Source: Rhodothermia bacterium
GTDB lineage: Bacteria > Bacteroidota > Rhodothermia > Rhodothermales > UBA2364
DNA length: 64,000 bases
Reading direction: 5' to 3'
NCBI GenBank assembly: GCA_017303715.1
Contig: JAFLBZ010000007.1
Coordinates: 1-64,000 of the forward strand
Of the stretch, positions 10,609 through 20,137 are shown piece by piece; within the stretch, counting starts at the first letter, position 1, and each line of letters begins with the position of its first letter. The notes under the pieces were generated by a model that worked only from the letters and a program-made list of their open reading frames with translations, was not told the DNA's origin and did not search any database. Made by a program: the position numbers and the translations under genes.

Positions 10609-13600
10609 CAACTTTCTCCTTGTAAAACAACATTTTCCGGGCCGAAGATGCGTTCCATTGTTCGTAGGACATCTGGCGAGGGATCTATCACGTAAAGGCG
10701 GCTTTTTAGGCGGATTGCCCTGCCGGAGATGGGATTAAGCAGATCAAAATAGAGGCGCGTTCCCCCTTTGTTTCGGTCGCATACTTCTTTAAAGTGGTGC
10801 ATTTGTTCTACCGGAATGACCTCAGGGTTCAAACGTAGCAAGATGGATTTGATGAAGCGCTCTTGTGCTTGCCACATGGGTATCATGTCTTTGGCGATGA
10901 GCGAAACGCCCCGTTCTCGTTTTTCCAATTTTGCCATCACCATCACCAATTCGTCGGTTTGTAGATGAGGCCCAATACGTTCGAATTGGTTTGAAAAAAT
11001 GGTAATCTCGCCCGCCGCATCGAAGTCTTCTAACGTAATAAAAGCATAGGGTTTACCATTTTTGGCATAGCGCTTTTGCACCTCGGTGATGATGCCACAA
11101 AACCGGTATTCTTTATCGGGTTCTAATTTTTCCAAGTCCTTAAACGAGGCAGTCGAAAACGTCCGAACGATGGGGCCATATTCATCTAAGGGATGTCCAG
11201 AAACGTATAAACCGATGAGTTCGCGCTCATTTCTTAAGGTTTCTCCACGCGACCACGCTTCCAAGAAGGGAAGTTGTGGAGAAAGTTCCATGGCCGTCTC
11301 GGTGGTCTCTCCAAAAAGGGAGTTTTGGCCGGCGGCGCGGTTGAGCTGGGATTGGTGGGCAAATTTGATGGCATCGTCTAAGGCCGCGATAAATTGTTTG
11401 CGGTGGCCTTCAAAGGCATCCATTGCGCCAGAGGCCGCCAAGCCCTCTAAGGTTTTTTTGTTGACCTGCCGCAAATCAACCCGTTTGACCAAGTCGTAGA
11501 GCGTGGTGAAAGCGCCATTGGCGCTACGTTCAATACAAATGGCCTCGATTGCACCCGCTCCAACCCCTTTTATCGCTGCCATACCGAATCGGATGGCCTC
11601 ACCTTCTACAGTAAAGGTGGCTTGGCTGTGGTTGATGCTGGGAGGCAAGACCTTTAGGCCGAGATGGCGGGCTTCTTCGAGTACAACCGCTAACTTCTTG
11701 GTATCGCCCATTTCCGAAGTCATGGCAGCAGCCAAAAACGCATAAGGGTAATTTGCTTTTAAATAGGCGGTTTGGTAGGCCACCACGGAATAAGCGGCAC
11801 TGTGAGATTTGTTAAAACCATATCCTGCAAACTTTTCCATCATGTCAAAGACTTGATTTGCCGTGGTTTCATCTACATCATTCAACTTTGCACCGGCCAA
11901 AAAAGTCTTTCGTTGGGCGTCCATCTCTTCCTTTTTTTTCTTCCCCATCGCACGGCGGAGAATATCCGCACCACCAAGTGTGTAAGACCCCATAACTTGG
12001 GCCATTTGCATCACCTGTTCTTGGTAAATGGGAATTCCAAACGTGGGTTTTAGCACCTCTTCGAGCATCGGATGTGGGTATTCAACAGGTTCGCGGCCAT
12101 GTTTTCGGGCGATATAATTTGGGATGAGATCCATCGGGCCGGGGCGATAAAGCGCATTCATGGCAATAAGGTCATTGATGTCGGTGGGCTTCAGGAGCTT
12201 CATATACTCGCGCATGCCCGAACTTTCAAACTGGAAGATGGCTACTGTTTCGCCGCGTTGGAAAAGTTCAAATGTTTTTGGATCGTCTAATGGAATTTCG
12301 TCTAAGTCTATCTCGACGTCGTAATTTAATTTAATCAACTGGAGGGCATCATTGAGAATGGTAAGGGTTTTGAGGCCCAAAAAGTCCATTTTCAGCAAGC
12401 CAAAATCTTCTACATATTTCCCTTCGTATTGTGTGGTTACAATGTCCTCTTCGCCGGATTTCCCCTTTGCCAAAGCCACTGGTACAAACTCCCCAACATT
12501 TCCGGGCGCAATAATAACACCCGCCGCATGGATGCCTGTATGCCGTGCAGAACCTTCCAATACCGTTGAAAACTCCATTAATTTGCGGATATTTGCATCG
12601 CTAGATTGGAATAGCGAGGAAAACTCCGGTACTTTCTCACGGGCAGTAGTAAGGTTTTCTTTTGGCCCTTCGGGAACCAATTTGGCGATCCGATCCGCCT
12701 CGGAAAGCGGGATGTTCATCACCCGTGCAACGTCCCGAATCACCGAACGTGCGCCCATCGTCCCAAAGGTAATGATTTGACAAACGCTTTCGCGGCCATA
12801 TTTCTGAACCACATAATCAATCACCTTGCCGCGACCTCGGTCATCGAAATCAATATCAATATCGGGCATAGAAACCCTTTCTGGGTTTAGAAAGCGCTCA
12901 AAAAGCAGGTTATACGCCAGCGGATCAATATTGGTAATACCAAGACAAAAGGCAATCGCAGAGCCAGCAGCGGAACCGCGTCCGGGGCCTACACTAACAC
13001 CCAATGTCCGAGCAGCGGTCGTAAAGTCTTGAACAATCAAGAAGTAACCCGCAAAGCCCATTTGTTTGATGATCGAAAGTTCAAACGTAAGCCGATCTCG
13101 GATTTCATCTGTTAGATTGGGGTAACGAACTTTGGCACGTTCGAAAACCAAATCGTGCAGATACCGATCCATATCGCCCGCATATTCAGGCGGCATGGGG
13201 TAATTGGGCATAAGGAGTTTGCCCATAGGTATGGTTAGGTCGCACTTATCGGCAATTTCGCGGGTTTGGTCTAAGGAAGCATCCCGAATTTTTGCGTTGA
13301 GATCGGGAAAGGCGGCTTGCATTTCTTGCGAATTCTTGAAAAAAAACTGGTCGTTTTCAAAACGCATCCGTTTGGGATCATTCAGGTCTTTTCCGGTTTG
13401 CAAACAGAGCAAGACGTCTTGCGCTTCCGAGTCTCCTTGTTTCACATAGTGGACATCATTGGTGACGATGGTTTTCACATTATAGGCTTTTGCCCAACGG
13501 AGCAGCACCTCGTTACACTGTTTTTGTTCTGGGATGCCATGATCTTGTAGTTCTATGTAGTAGTCCTCACCGAATATTTCGAGGTAAGACTCAAAAATGG

Positions 13601-14060
13601 GACGGGCTGCTTCTTCTCCCTTGCTGATAATGGCTCTCAGGACTTCTCCTTGTAAGCAACAGGTGGTTGCGATTAGCCCTGCGCTGTATTTTTTAAGTGT
13701 CTCTCGGTCAATCCGCGGTTTATAATAATAGCCCTCAACATAAGAAAGTGACGACAATTTAATAAGATTTTTATATCCTTCTTCGGATTTTGCCAAGAGT
13801 ACTTGATGGTATCTTGTTCGGTCTGTCCGGTCTTTCATGCCAGACGGGGCAATGTAGAACTCACACCCGATTATGGGCTTTATGCCTTGTTGCTTTGCGG
13901 TTTTGTAAAATTCCGGAACACCAAATAAGTTGCCATGATCGGTAATGGCGACGGCAGGCATTTCCAACGATTTCGCTTTGCCGATCAGGTTCTTGATTCG
14001 TGCAGCACCGTCTAACAAGGAGTATTGCGTATGACAGTGTAAATGACAAAATTCTGGCAT
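10608..14060 (-). CDS. dnaE: DNA polymerase III alpha subunit
   Basis: This is the replicative polymerase, 1150 residues from the ATG at 14060. An upstream in-frame start at 14186 would add 42 residues unlike the family, so MPEFCHLHCHTQYSLLDG is taken as the N-terminus. That segment is the PHP domain start (HLHCHTQYS). The polymerase active site PDIDIDFDDRGR is at about residues 397-409, and SVGPGRGSAAGS precedes it. The C-terminal third carries a helix-hairpin-helix region (IKGVGAGAIEAI) and an OB-fold (CGIITEVQKRYAKNGKPYAF). It is of the DnaE1 type and full length. The Nudix gene follows it with overlapping codons. The region upstream (14061-14312) separates it from the divergent histone-like gene. 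Confidence 0.97.
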   Translation of the reverse strand: MPEFCHLHCHTQYSLLDGAARIKNLIGKAKSLEMPAVAITDHGNLFGVPEFYKTAKQQGIKPIIGCEFYIAPSGMKDRTDRTRYHQVLLAKSEEGYKNLIKLSSLSYVEGYYYKPRIDRETLKKYSAGLIATTCCLQGEVLRAIISKGEEAARPIFESYLEIFGEDYYIELQDHGIPEQKQCNEVLLRWAKAYNVKTIVTNDVHYVKQGDSEAQDVLLCLQTGKDLNDPKRMRFENDQFFFKNSQEMQAAFPDLNAKIRDASLDQTREIADKCDLTIPMGKLLMPNYPMPPEYAGDMDRYLHDLVFERAKVRYPNLTDEIRDRLTFELSIIKQMGFAGYFLIVQDFTTAARTLGVSVGPGRGSAAGSAIAFCLGITNIDPLAYNLLFERFLNPERVSMPDIDIDFDDRGRGKVIDYVVQKYGRESVCQIITFGTMGARSVIRDVARVMNIPLSEADRIAKLVPEGPKENLTTAREKVPEFSSLFQSSDANIRKLMEFSTVLEGSARHTGIHAAGVIIAPGNVGEFVPVALAKGKSGEEDIVTTQYEGKYVEDFGLLKMDFLGLKTLTILNDALQLIKLNYDVEIDLDEIPLDDPKTFELFQRGETVAIFQFESSGMREYMKLLKPTDINDLIAMNALYRPGPMDLIPNYIARKHGREPVEYPHPMLEEVLKPTFGIPIYQEQVMQMAQVMGSYTLGGADILRRAMGKKKKEEMDAQRKTFLAGAKLNDVDETTANQVFDMMEKFAGYGFNKSHSAAYSVVAYQTAYLKANYPYAFLAAAMTSEMGDTKKLAVVLEEARHLGLKVLPPSINHSQATFTVEGEAIRFGMAAIKGVGAGAIEAICIERSANGAFTTLYDLVKRVDLRQVNKKTLEGLAASGAMDAFEGHRKQFIAALDDAIKFAHQSQLNRAAGQNSLFGETTETAMELSPQLPFLEAWSRGETLRNERELIGLYVSGHPLDEYGPIVRTFSTASFKDLEKLEPDKEYRFCGIITEVQKRYAKNGKPYAFITLEDFDAAGEITIFSNQFERIGPHLQTDELVMVMAKLEKRERGVSLIAKDMIPMWQAQERFIKSILLRLNPEVIPVEQMHHFKEVCDRNKGGTRLYFDLLNPISGRAIRLKSRLYVIDPSPDVLRTMERIFGPENVVLQGES

Positions 14061-14312
14061 ATCAGGGATTGAATGAGAATGGTCAGGAGGATGGAAAGTT
14101 CGTGATTCTACATGGAATGTGCAAATGAAATGACCAATCATTTCGCAATAGGGCAGCCTTTCTTTTCTATAAAAGGTTATAAACAAATGTAAAAAAATGC
14201 AAAAATCAATTTACACTTGACACATCGTATTGCTTGCATTTAACTTGCGGCAAAACTTCCCACCATAATTCCGCTGTTGTCCCACAAATAAAACAAGACT
14301 GAGGTAATCCTA

Positions 14313-14492
14313 ATGAACAAATTTCAGGAATTAAAAGGTATGGTAGATGCCTTAGAAAAAGACTTTAATGCGTTTTACGAGAAAGGCAATAAAGCTGCTG
14401 GAACCCGTATCCGCAAAGCGATGCAAGACCTGAAAGAAAAAGCACAAGAAATCCGTGCCGAAATTCAAAACATGAAGAACTCTGGTGAATAA
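14313..14492 (+). CDS. Histone H1-like protein (Hc1 family)
   Basis: A small gene of 59 codons. The product begins MNKFQELKGMVDALEKDF and continues FYEKGNKAAGTRIRKAMQDL and KEKAQEIRAEIQNMKN. This matches the short Bacteroidota Hc1/histone H1-like proteins, which are helical, highly charged and thought to bind DNA or RNA. The GNKAAGTR(I/V)RK segment is the family hallmark. It reads divergently from dnaE and is followed after 34 bases by a clear terminator, so it is monocistronic. The role in nucleoid organisation is inferred from the family only. Confidence 0.85.
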   Translation: MNKFQELKGMVDALEKDFNAFYEKGNKAAGTRIRKAMQDLKEKAQEIRAEIQNMKNSGE

Positions 14493-14526
14493 GTGATTGG
14501 TGACTTCATTCGTGCCTTAAATTCAT

Positions 14527-14559
14527 TGGTCGGAAGGTCTTTCTTCTGGCCATTTTTTT
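14527..14559 (+). terminator. Terminator of the histone-like gene
   Basis: TGGTCGGAAG (14527-14536) pairs with CTTCTGGCCA (14543-14552), with two G-T pairs, followed by seven T. Confidence 0.85.
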
Positions 14560-14672
14560 ACCCTTAATGGCACCATCTTATTCTTGCTAAGCAGATAAAA
14601 GATAAGCACTTAGCAAGATCACAAAATTGTCACTCTTCTATCAACAAACAAATTTACACACAAAGTGAATCC

Positions 14673-15545
14673 ATGAAAAAACCACTACACACCCTTTGCT
14701 TATTTCTAATTGCCGCTACGTCCCTTTATGCGCAAGACGCCCCAAAAACACCCCCAACCAATACATGGAAAAAGGACATGGGGGCTGCGCTTTCCATCAC
14801 ACAGTCCGGTTATAACAACTGGCAGGCAGGCGGGGTTAATACCTTGGCCGCCACCGCCTCTTTAGCTGGAAAATTCGACCATCTCAAGGGGAAAGTCATG
14901 CGCTCACATACTTTTAACCTTACGTATGGTCAGTTTAAACAAGGAGAATTGGAACTCCGAAAGGCAACGGACATCATTGCTTATTTGTTTAAAGTGGACT
15001 GGGAGACGGGTAAGAAGTTTAAGCCAACAGCTATCTTAGACTTCAAAACGCAATTTGCGCCAACGTACAAATATGATGATGTGAAAGGAACGAAGACCTT
15101 GGTTTCCGATTTATTTGCTCCCGCAGACCTTGTGGAGTCTATCGGTTATTCCTACGATCCAAGCCCTGCTTTTTCACAGACGGTGGGGATTGGTTTAAAA
15201 CAACGAATTGTACGTGACCAAATGCTTAGAACCGCATGGGGATTAAAGGCCGAAGAGAATCTAAGGTCTGAAGCTGGATTGAATTTCCTAACGAAGTTCA
15301 ATAAAAATCTCGCGACAAATGTGAATTACAAAAGCCAACTGAGCCTTTTCATGAGTTTCCGTCAGCCTTCAAAACCCGAAGCAGAGTGGGCGCCACTTAC
15401 CCGTTGGGACAACCTCATTGCGATGAAGGTCAATAAATTGATTAATGTAAACTTTGAAGCGAACCTTGTTCATGATACGAATGTGAACAAAAAGGTCCAG
15501 TTTCGGGAAGTTCTTGCGATTGGGTTCTCGTACAAATTCTATTGA
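14673..15545 (+). CDS. DUF3078 family outer-membrane-type protein
   Basis: The 290-residue protein has a signal peptide (residues 1-20, ending SLYAQ). It continues with WKKDMGAALSITQSGYNNWQAGG, the signature opening of DUF3078 proteins of Bacteroidota. Alternating hydrophobic and polar strands and the final VLAIGFSYKFY, ending in aromatics, suggest a small outer-membrane beta-barrel. The family has no established biochemical function. It is transcribed alone: a terminator precedes it at 14527-14559 and another follows at 15590-15615. Confidence 0.82.
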   Translation: MKKPLHTLCLFLIAATSLYAQDAPKTPPTNTWKKDMGAALSITQSGYNNWQAGGVNTLAATASLAGKFDHLKGKVMRSHTFNLTYGQFKQGELELRKATDIIAYLFKVDWETGKKFKPTAILDFKTQFAPTYKYDDVKGTKTLVSDLFAPADLVESIGYSYDPSPAFSQTVGIGLKQRIVRDQMLRTAWGLKAEENLRSEAGLNFLTKFNKNLATNVNYKSQLSLFMSFRQPSKPEAEWAPLTRWDNLIAMKVNKLINVNFEANLVHDTNVNKKVQFREVLAIGFSYKFY

Positions 15546-15589
15546 TCTTAGAAATTATTTGGGGTTCAATCCCAAGGAGAGCATCAAAA

Positions 15590-15615
15590 AAAGCCTCGTT
15601 TTTATGCGAGGCTTT
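15590..15615. terminator. Bidirectional terminator between convergent genes
   Basis: AAAGCCTCG (15590-15598) and CGAGGCTTT (15607-15615) form a perfect nine-pair stem with an eight-base loop, flanked by A-rich sequence on the left and T-rich on the right. It sits between two convergent genes and can serve both. Confidence 0.9.
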
Positions 15616-15620
15616 CTGCT

Positions 15621-16352
15621 TTAGAAACGGGTATCTAAATAAATGGGAAGCATTGCGCGCCAAGTAGGCCAATCGTGCCGCATATCCGTACCCCAAATTT
15701 CCAATTCATGCTTGATTTGCTTGCTGTGCAAGATGTCTGAAAGACGTTTAGAAGCCGCCGGATGTTCATAATCTCCGGAACCTGTTACCAGATGAATGTG
15801 GTTGCTATTGCGGATTTGGGACAAAATACCCTCGTCTGCTAAATTGGGCAAATAATGGGCTGGGGAGTTAAAATAAACATCGTCGTCAAAATAGCCAGAG
15901 GTATAGCTTGTAAGATCGTAGTCGCCACTCATCGCAATTACGCCATTGATGAGATCGGGACGTTTGAAGAACAAATTGGCAGAATGTAATGCCCCAAAAG
16001 AAGCTCCACAGGTGATAATGGGCGTTTCGGCACTGGTTCGATGACGTATGTACGGGATTACTTCGTTAAAAACATAGTCATTGAACTGCTGATGCCGTAT
16101 AGATTTATGCCGAGGGTGCATGTTCCGATTTAACCAACTCTCGGAGTTGATGCTATTAATGGAATACACCTTCACTTTTCCGCTATTAATTTGCGATTCT
16201 AAAGCTCGGATGAGCAAAAAGCGCTCATACTCCAAATAATCGGCTGCGGCTGTTGGCAAGAGTAAAAGGGCAAAGCCCATGTAGCCGTATTCGGCGATTT
16301 CCATGTGCTTGTGCAAGGCTGGGCTATGCCAGCCATCTAAAAAACGGTTCAT
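15621..16352 (-). CDS. Putative esterase, alpha/beta hydrolase (esterase D-like)
   Basis: From the ATG at 16352 the product has 243 residues; the frame remains open to 16418, so a 265-residue form cannot be excluded. Opening with WHSPALHKHMEIAEYGYMGF, it fits the putative-esterase family. The nucleophile elbow is CGASFGALHS (Gly-x-Ser-x-Gly), and HDWPTW near the C-terminus carries the probable catalytic His. Related proteins hydrolyse small acyl esters or act as siderophore esterases, but the substrate here is unknown. No signal peptide is evident, so it should be cytoplasmic. It is convergent with the DUF3078 gene and divergent from deoC. Confidence 0.78.
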   Translation of the reverse strand: MNRFLDGWHSPALHKHMEIAEYGYMGFALLLLPTAAADYLEYERFLLIRALESQINSGKVKVYSINSINSESWLNRNMHPRHKSIRHQQFNDYVFNEVIPYIRHRTSAETPIITCGASFGALHSANLFFKRPDLINGVIAMSGDYDLTSYTSGYFDDDVYFNSPAHYLPNLADEGILSQIRNSNHIHLVTGSGDYEHPAASKRLSDILHSKQIKHELEIWGTDMRHDWPTWRAMLPIYLDTRF

Positions 16353-16473
16353 AAAGGTCGTGGGGTTTATTGCTTGATACGTTTTCTGTAAAGTACGAAA
16401 TCGCTTCCGTAGATTCATCCTTACTCATTGCATTTGGCGTCAATTTCCCTTATCATCTAAAAAAAACAGAAAA

Positions 16474-17364
16474 ATGTACCACGTTCCCCGAATCCCATCC
16501 GTAGATCAAATTGCTGTTGAAGCCCGCGCTGCCTCTTTTAAAAAGCGAAGCATCAAAAACGAGGCAAAAGAAGCCGCTTTGCGTTTGGCCATTTCGATGT
16601 GCGACCTCACAACGCTGGAGGGGATGGATACCCCCGGAAAAGTGCAGATGATGTGTCGCAAAGCCATTCAACCGTTGGTTGGAACCGATTTGCCCCACAC
16701 GGCGGCGGTCTGTGTTTATCCAACAATGGTTCCCATTGCCAAAAAGGCGGTTGGTGATAGCGGCGTTCTGGTAGCTGCTGTAGCAACGGCCTTCCCAAGT
16801 GGTCAATCTTTCTTGAACATTCGGACACAAGAGGTGCGCCAAACAGTGGCCGCTGGCGCGGATGAAATTGATATGGTCATTTCCCGCGGCTCGCTTTTGG
16901 CCGGAGATTATACCTATGTATTCGATGAAATTGCGGCATTTAAAGAAGCATGTGGCACAGCCCACCTAAAAGTCATCCTCGAAACAGGAGAATTACAAAC
17001 TTTAGACCTTGTGCGGAAAGCCTCGCAAATTGCGATTGATGCAGGAGCAGACTTCATCAAGACTTCTACCGGAAAAGTACAGCCTGCCGCAACCATGCCC
17101 GTAACGCTCGTAATGCTGGAAACCATCCGCGATCACTTCCTGAAAACCGGAAAAATGGTTGGGATGAAGCCTGCGGGTGGGATCAGAACCGCCAAAGAGG
17201 CTTGGCACTATTTGGTCATGGTGAAGGAAACCCTTGGTGATGCGTGGCTAAGCCCAAATTGGTTCCGGTTTGGTGCTTCTTCCTTAGTGAATGACTTGCT
17301 TATGCAATACCAAAAACTTAAATCCGGCTCATACCAATCTATGGACTATTTTAGCTTAGACTAA
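16474..17364 (+). CDS. deoC: Deoxyribose-phosphate aldolase
   Basis: The 296-residue protein is in the DeoC/LacD TIM-barrel family. The Schiff-base lysine is visible in DFIKTSTGK (about residue 195), and the second active-site lysine in GMKPAGGIRT. Other family segments are AVCVYPTMVPIAKKAV, EIDMVISRGSLLAGDY and KVILETGEL. It cleaves 2-deoxyribose 5-phosphate to glyceraldehyde 3-phosphate and acetaldehyde in deoxynucleoside salvage. The length is that of the longer DeoC class. No other deo genes are adjacent. Confidence 0.95.
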   Translation: MYHVPRIPSVDQIAVEARAASFKKRSIKNEAKEAALRLAISMCDLTTLEGMDTPGKVQMMCRKAIQPLVGTDLPHTAAVCVYPTMVPIAKKAVGDSGVLVAAVATAFPSGQSFLNIRTQEVRQTVAAGADEIDMVISRGSLLAGDYTYVFDEIAAFKEACGTAHLKVILETGELQTLDLVRKASQIAIDAGADFIKTSTGKVQPAATMPVTLVMLETIRDHFLKTGKMVGMKPAGGIRTAKEAWHYLVMVKETLGDAWLSPNWFRFGASSLVNDLLMQYQKLKSGSYQSMDYFSLD

Positions 17365-17724
17365 TTGAGTTTTTAGCATTGGCTTCGGTAGTTTTAGTGG
17401 TTAGTTTTAAGTGGTTTGGTGGTTATTTTTCAAACACTCTTGCATTGGTTAAGCACAACCAACCAGCGCTACCTTCATCGTAGGTAAATGCCCCCAAAGG
17501 GACTAAATCCAGATCGTCAGGAAGTATCCTGCTCGTCAGAGCAGTGACTTCAAGCAACCAAAAGAACGATGAACGCCGTATTAACGCCGAACTTGAGGGA
17601 GGATAAGAGGTACGTAAAACAAGGGCTTTAGCCCTGAATGGTGGCAAAACATACATGCTGTGCATTGGAAACGGACTTTCTTCAAATAAAACACTGCTGG
17701 GGCTTAGCACCCCCATCACGTACG
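17365..17724. other. Gene-free stretch with repeat fragments
   Basis: No gene is supported. The segment carries the palindromic AGGGCTTTAGCCCTGAA (near 17622-17640), also found in the composite repeat near 7013, and GGGGCTTAGCACCCCCAT near 17699. These look like decayed members of the dispersed repeat family. No clear terminator for deoC was found. Confidence 0.45.
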
Positions 17725-20106
17725 TTACTCCAAAACCAAAAACAACGCCCCATAACCGGATACTTCTATCGAGAGTACGTTTTGTGCAATGGCGTGTTTG
17801 GATCCCGTGACGGCATTGGTGGCTTGGTTAAAGGAAAGCGCATTTGGCAGCGGGATAGACAAGGTCTGCGTTTCGCTATTTTTATTCAGTACCACCAAAA
17901 CACGTTGGTTAAAATCTGACCTCAAAAAGGCGAACGTGTTTTTATCGGCCTGAAGCGTCATAAAATCGCCGTATCGGAGTGCGGGAAGTTTCCGCCTTAG
18001 ACCCATAATACCTTCGGTGTCCTTGAGTAGTTGCACTTCATTGGGGTTGAGGTTTGGCTCAAAGCGCATCATCCGGCGGTTATCAGGATCACTTGAGCCA
18101 GCCATCCCGATCTCATCGCCATAATACAAGGTCGGGATACCCGGAATAGCCATCATATAAGCCATATACAAGGCCAATTTGCGGTAACTTTCGGGATGAT
18201 CGGCTTGTGGTTGGTCAAACCACGCCCTTCTTCCGGCATCATCGGCATCCAATTTCATATCACCATCAGCATAAGACATATAGCGGACTTGATCGTGGCT
18301 ATCCATCAGGTTGCCCATCAAATGATTAGGGCCGTAAGTGGCTTGGGTGGCATCCAACTCCGAGGCCAGCAGCCCAAAATCTGCATCAGGCGTAAGGAAA
18401 ATGGCACGTGCACGGTAATATAGATTGAAGTTAAACTGCGCATCCAATTGCCCACGATTTACATAGGATTTAATGAGGTCGTAACTTCCGAACGTTTCGC
18501 CAATTTGAAACAAACGTTTGCCGGACACGATTTCATACGCCCTGATTTTCTGCGTGAGGGCACGCCAGAACGCATTTGGGACGTGTTTTACGGCGTCTTG
18601 ACGGAACCCATCCACACCCGTTTCTCGGATCCAGAACAGGGCATTTTCCGCAACAGCATCTATGGCTTCTGGACTGTCTATGAAGTTAAAGGTGGGCAAG
18701 AAGGTATCGAACCAAGTTGTGAGGCGATGTTCGTCCCACAGTTCAATATTTTTCCGTCCATCTGGGAGGTAAAGACTTCCAAACCAAGAAGGATTTTGCT
18801 TGACCCAAGGGTGGTTTTGGTGGACGTGGTGGGCCACAAAGTCTAAAATAACCTTCATTCCCTTGGCATGTGCCTTTTGAACAACCGTCCGAAGGAGGTT
18901 AAGCGTTCCAAAGCGGTCTTCCACTTTCTCCAAATTCACGGGCCAATACCCATGATAAGCCGTGAATTTTGAACCACTTACGGTAGATTTTCCCCAAGAA
19001 CCTTCGGCATTGTCTATCACTGGAGATAACCAAAGTACATTTACCCCAAGTTTTTCAAAGTAGCCAGACTCCAACTTACTTAGCACACCCTTTAAATCCC
19101 CTCCCAAATAATTGACCTCCGGGCGCAGAGAGTCCCCAATAACAGGCCGATTGTTGCTGGGATCGCCATCTTTAAAACGATCTATCATCAAGGAATACAT
19201 ACTGGCGTCTTGCCAAATAAAGGGGGAATCGTTGTTCCTCGGCCTGCCATAATGCAAAAAAACCTCTTTAATGGGCGTTGTAAGACCATTTTGTGTTACA
19301 GCTATGCGGAGAAGTTGGTTTGTAGCAATGTCATCGGTTGGAAGGTTGATGGTAATCGTCCGATTTTCGATGGTGATCTGGGAAACTGGGATTTGACGAT
19401 TATCCAAAAGAGCTACAACATGTTGTTTTTGAAGAGCTTCCATTTCGCCTTCACGCTCAAAAATAAAGCTCAACTTTGTACCCGTAGCCATTTTTTGCCA
19501 CTTCCCAACATGCAAATAGGTTTTGGTGGCATGTCTAAGCGGTACGCGGAGAATCGAATTAAACCCACCAAATCCATTGGGTGCTTTTTCAGGATTTGTG
19601 GGATCCAGTACCTCTTCTCCATCCACATAAAATTTATACTCATAACTTCCAGCGTCTAAAGGAACGGTTATCCCATAAACACCATCACCGTCGGGATCGG
19701 TCAAGGGCAAGGATTCGCGATTCCAGCCATTAAAAGATCCAAAAAGGGTAATTTTTTGGGGTAGGGAGGTTGGCGTAAATCGGAAGACATTTGTAGGCTT
19801 GATGTTCACAAGGACGGGTAAATCGTATCGGTAGCTACCCTCTTTGATGGAAATGATTCGGAACCCTTCAGCTTCTTCAGTAGCGGAAAAAGTGACTTGT
19901 TGCCGAGCATCTATGCTTACACGAATCCCTTTTGGCGGAGAGAACGCGGGTTTGTAGCGGGGTAAATAATAGAGATCGGAAATTGGAACAGTAACGGATT
20001 CACCCACCGTCAAGTTTAGAACATCAAATGGATCACGAATTTGAGCAAATACAAAAGAATTGCCGATTAGTAAAACCAGCAGGGTACAGATGGATTTTAG
20101 TCGCAT
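17725..20106 (-). CDS. Exported alpha-amylase family glycosidase (GH13)
   Basis: The 793-residue protein has a signal peptide (residues 1-21, ending SFVFA). Residues about 110-190 are a CBM48-type immunoglobulin-like domain (KITLFGSFNGWNRE, GSYEYKFYVDGE). The (beta/alpha)8 catalytic domain carries the GH13 motifs: DFVAHHVHQNH, then GFRQDAVKHV with the nucleophile Asp (about 501), IGETFG with the acid Glu (about 534) and MDSHDQ with the third Asp (about 603). It resembles periplasmic or surface neopullulanase/cyclomaltodextrinase-type enzymes that cleave alpha-1,4-glucans. The C-terminus is an all-beta domain C. No T9SS sorting domain was seen, so it is probably periplasmic. A PorD-like gene lies 31 bases upstream on the same strand. 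Confidence 0.92.
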   Translation of the reverse strand: MRLKSICTLLVLLIGNSFVFAQIRDPFDVLNLTVGESVTVPISDLYYLPRYKPAFSPPKGIRVSIDARQQVTFSATEEAEGFRIISIKEGSYRYDLPVLVNIKPTNVFRFTPTSLPQKITLFGSFNGWNRESLPLTDPDGDGVYGITVPLDAGSYEYKFYVDGEEVLDPTNPEKAPNGFGGFNSILRVPLRHATKTYLHVGKWQKMATGTKLSFIFEREGEMEALQKQHVVALLDNRQIPVSQITIENRTITINLPTDDIATNQLLRIAVTQNGLTTPIKEVFLHYGRPRNNDSPFIWQDASMYSLMIDRFKDGDPSNNRPVIGDSLRPEVNYLGGDLKGVLSKLESGYFEKLGVNVLWLSPVIDNAEGSWGKSTVSGSKFTAYHGYWPVNLEKVEDRFGTLNLLRTVVQKAHAKGMKVILDFVAHHVHQNHPWVKQNPSWFGSLYLPDGRKNIELWDEHRLTTWFDTFLPTFNFIDSPEAIDAVAENALFWIRETGVDGFRQDAVKHVPNAFWRALTQKIRAYEIVSGKRLFQIGETFGSYDLIKSYVNRGQLDAQFNFNLYYRARAIFLTPDADFGLLASELDATQATYGPNHLMGNLMDSHDQVRYMSYADGDMKLDADDAGRRAWFDQPQADHPESYRKLALYMAYMMAIPGIPTLYYGDEIGMAGSSDPDNRRMMRFEPNLNPNEVQLLKDTEGIMGLRRKLPALRYGDFMTLQADKNTFAFLRSDFNQRVLVVLNKNSETQTLSIPLPNALSFNQATNAVTGSKHAIAQNVLSIEVSGYGALFLVLE

Positions 20107-20137
20107 GGTTCAAATGAATTGGGTGGTTCGCATTGCG

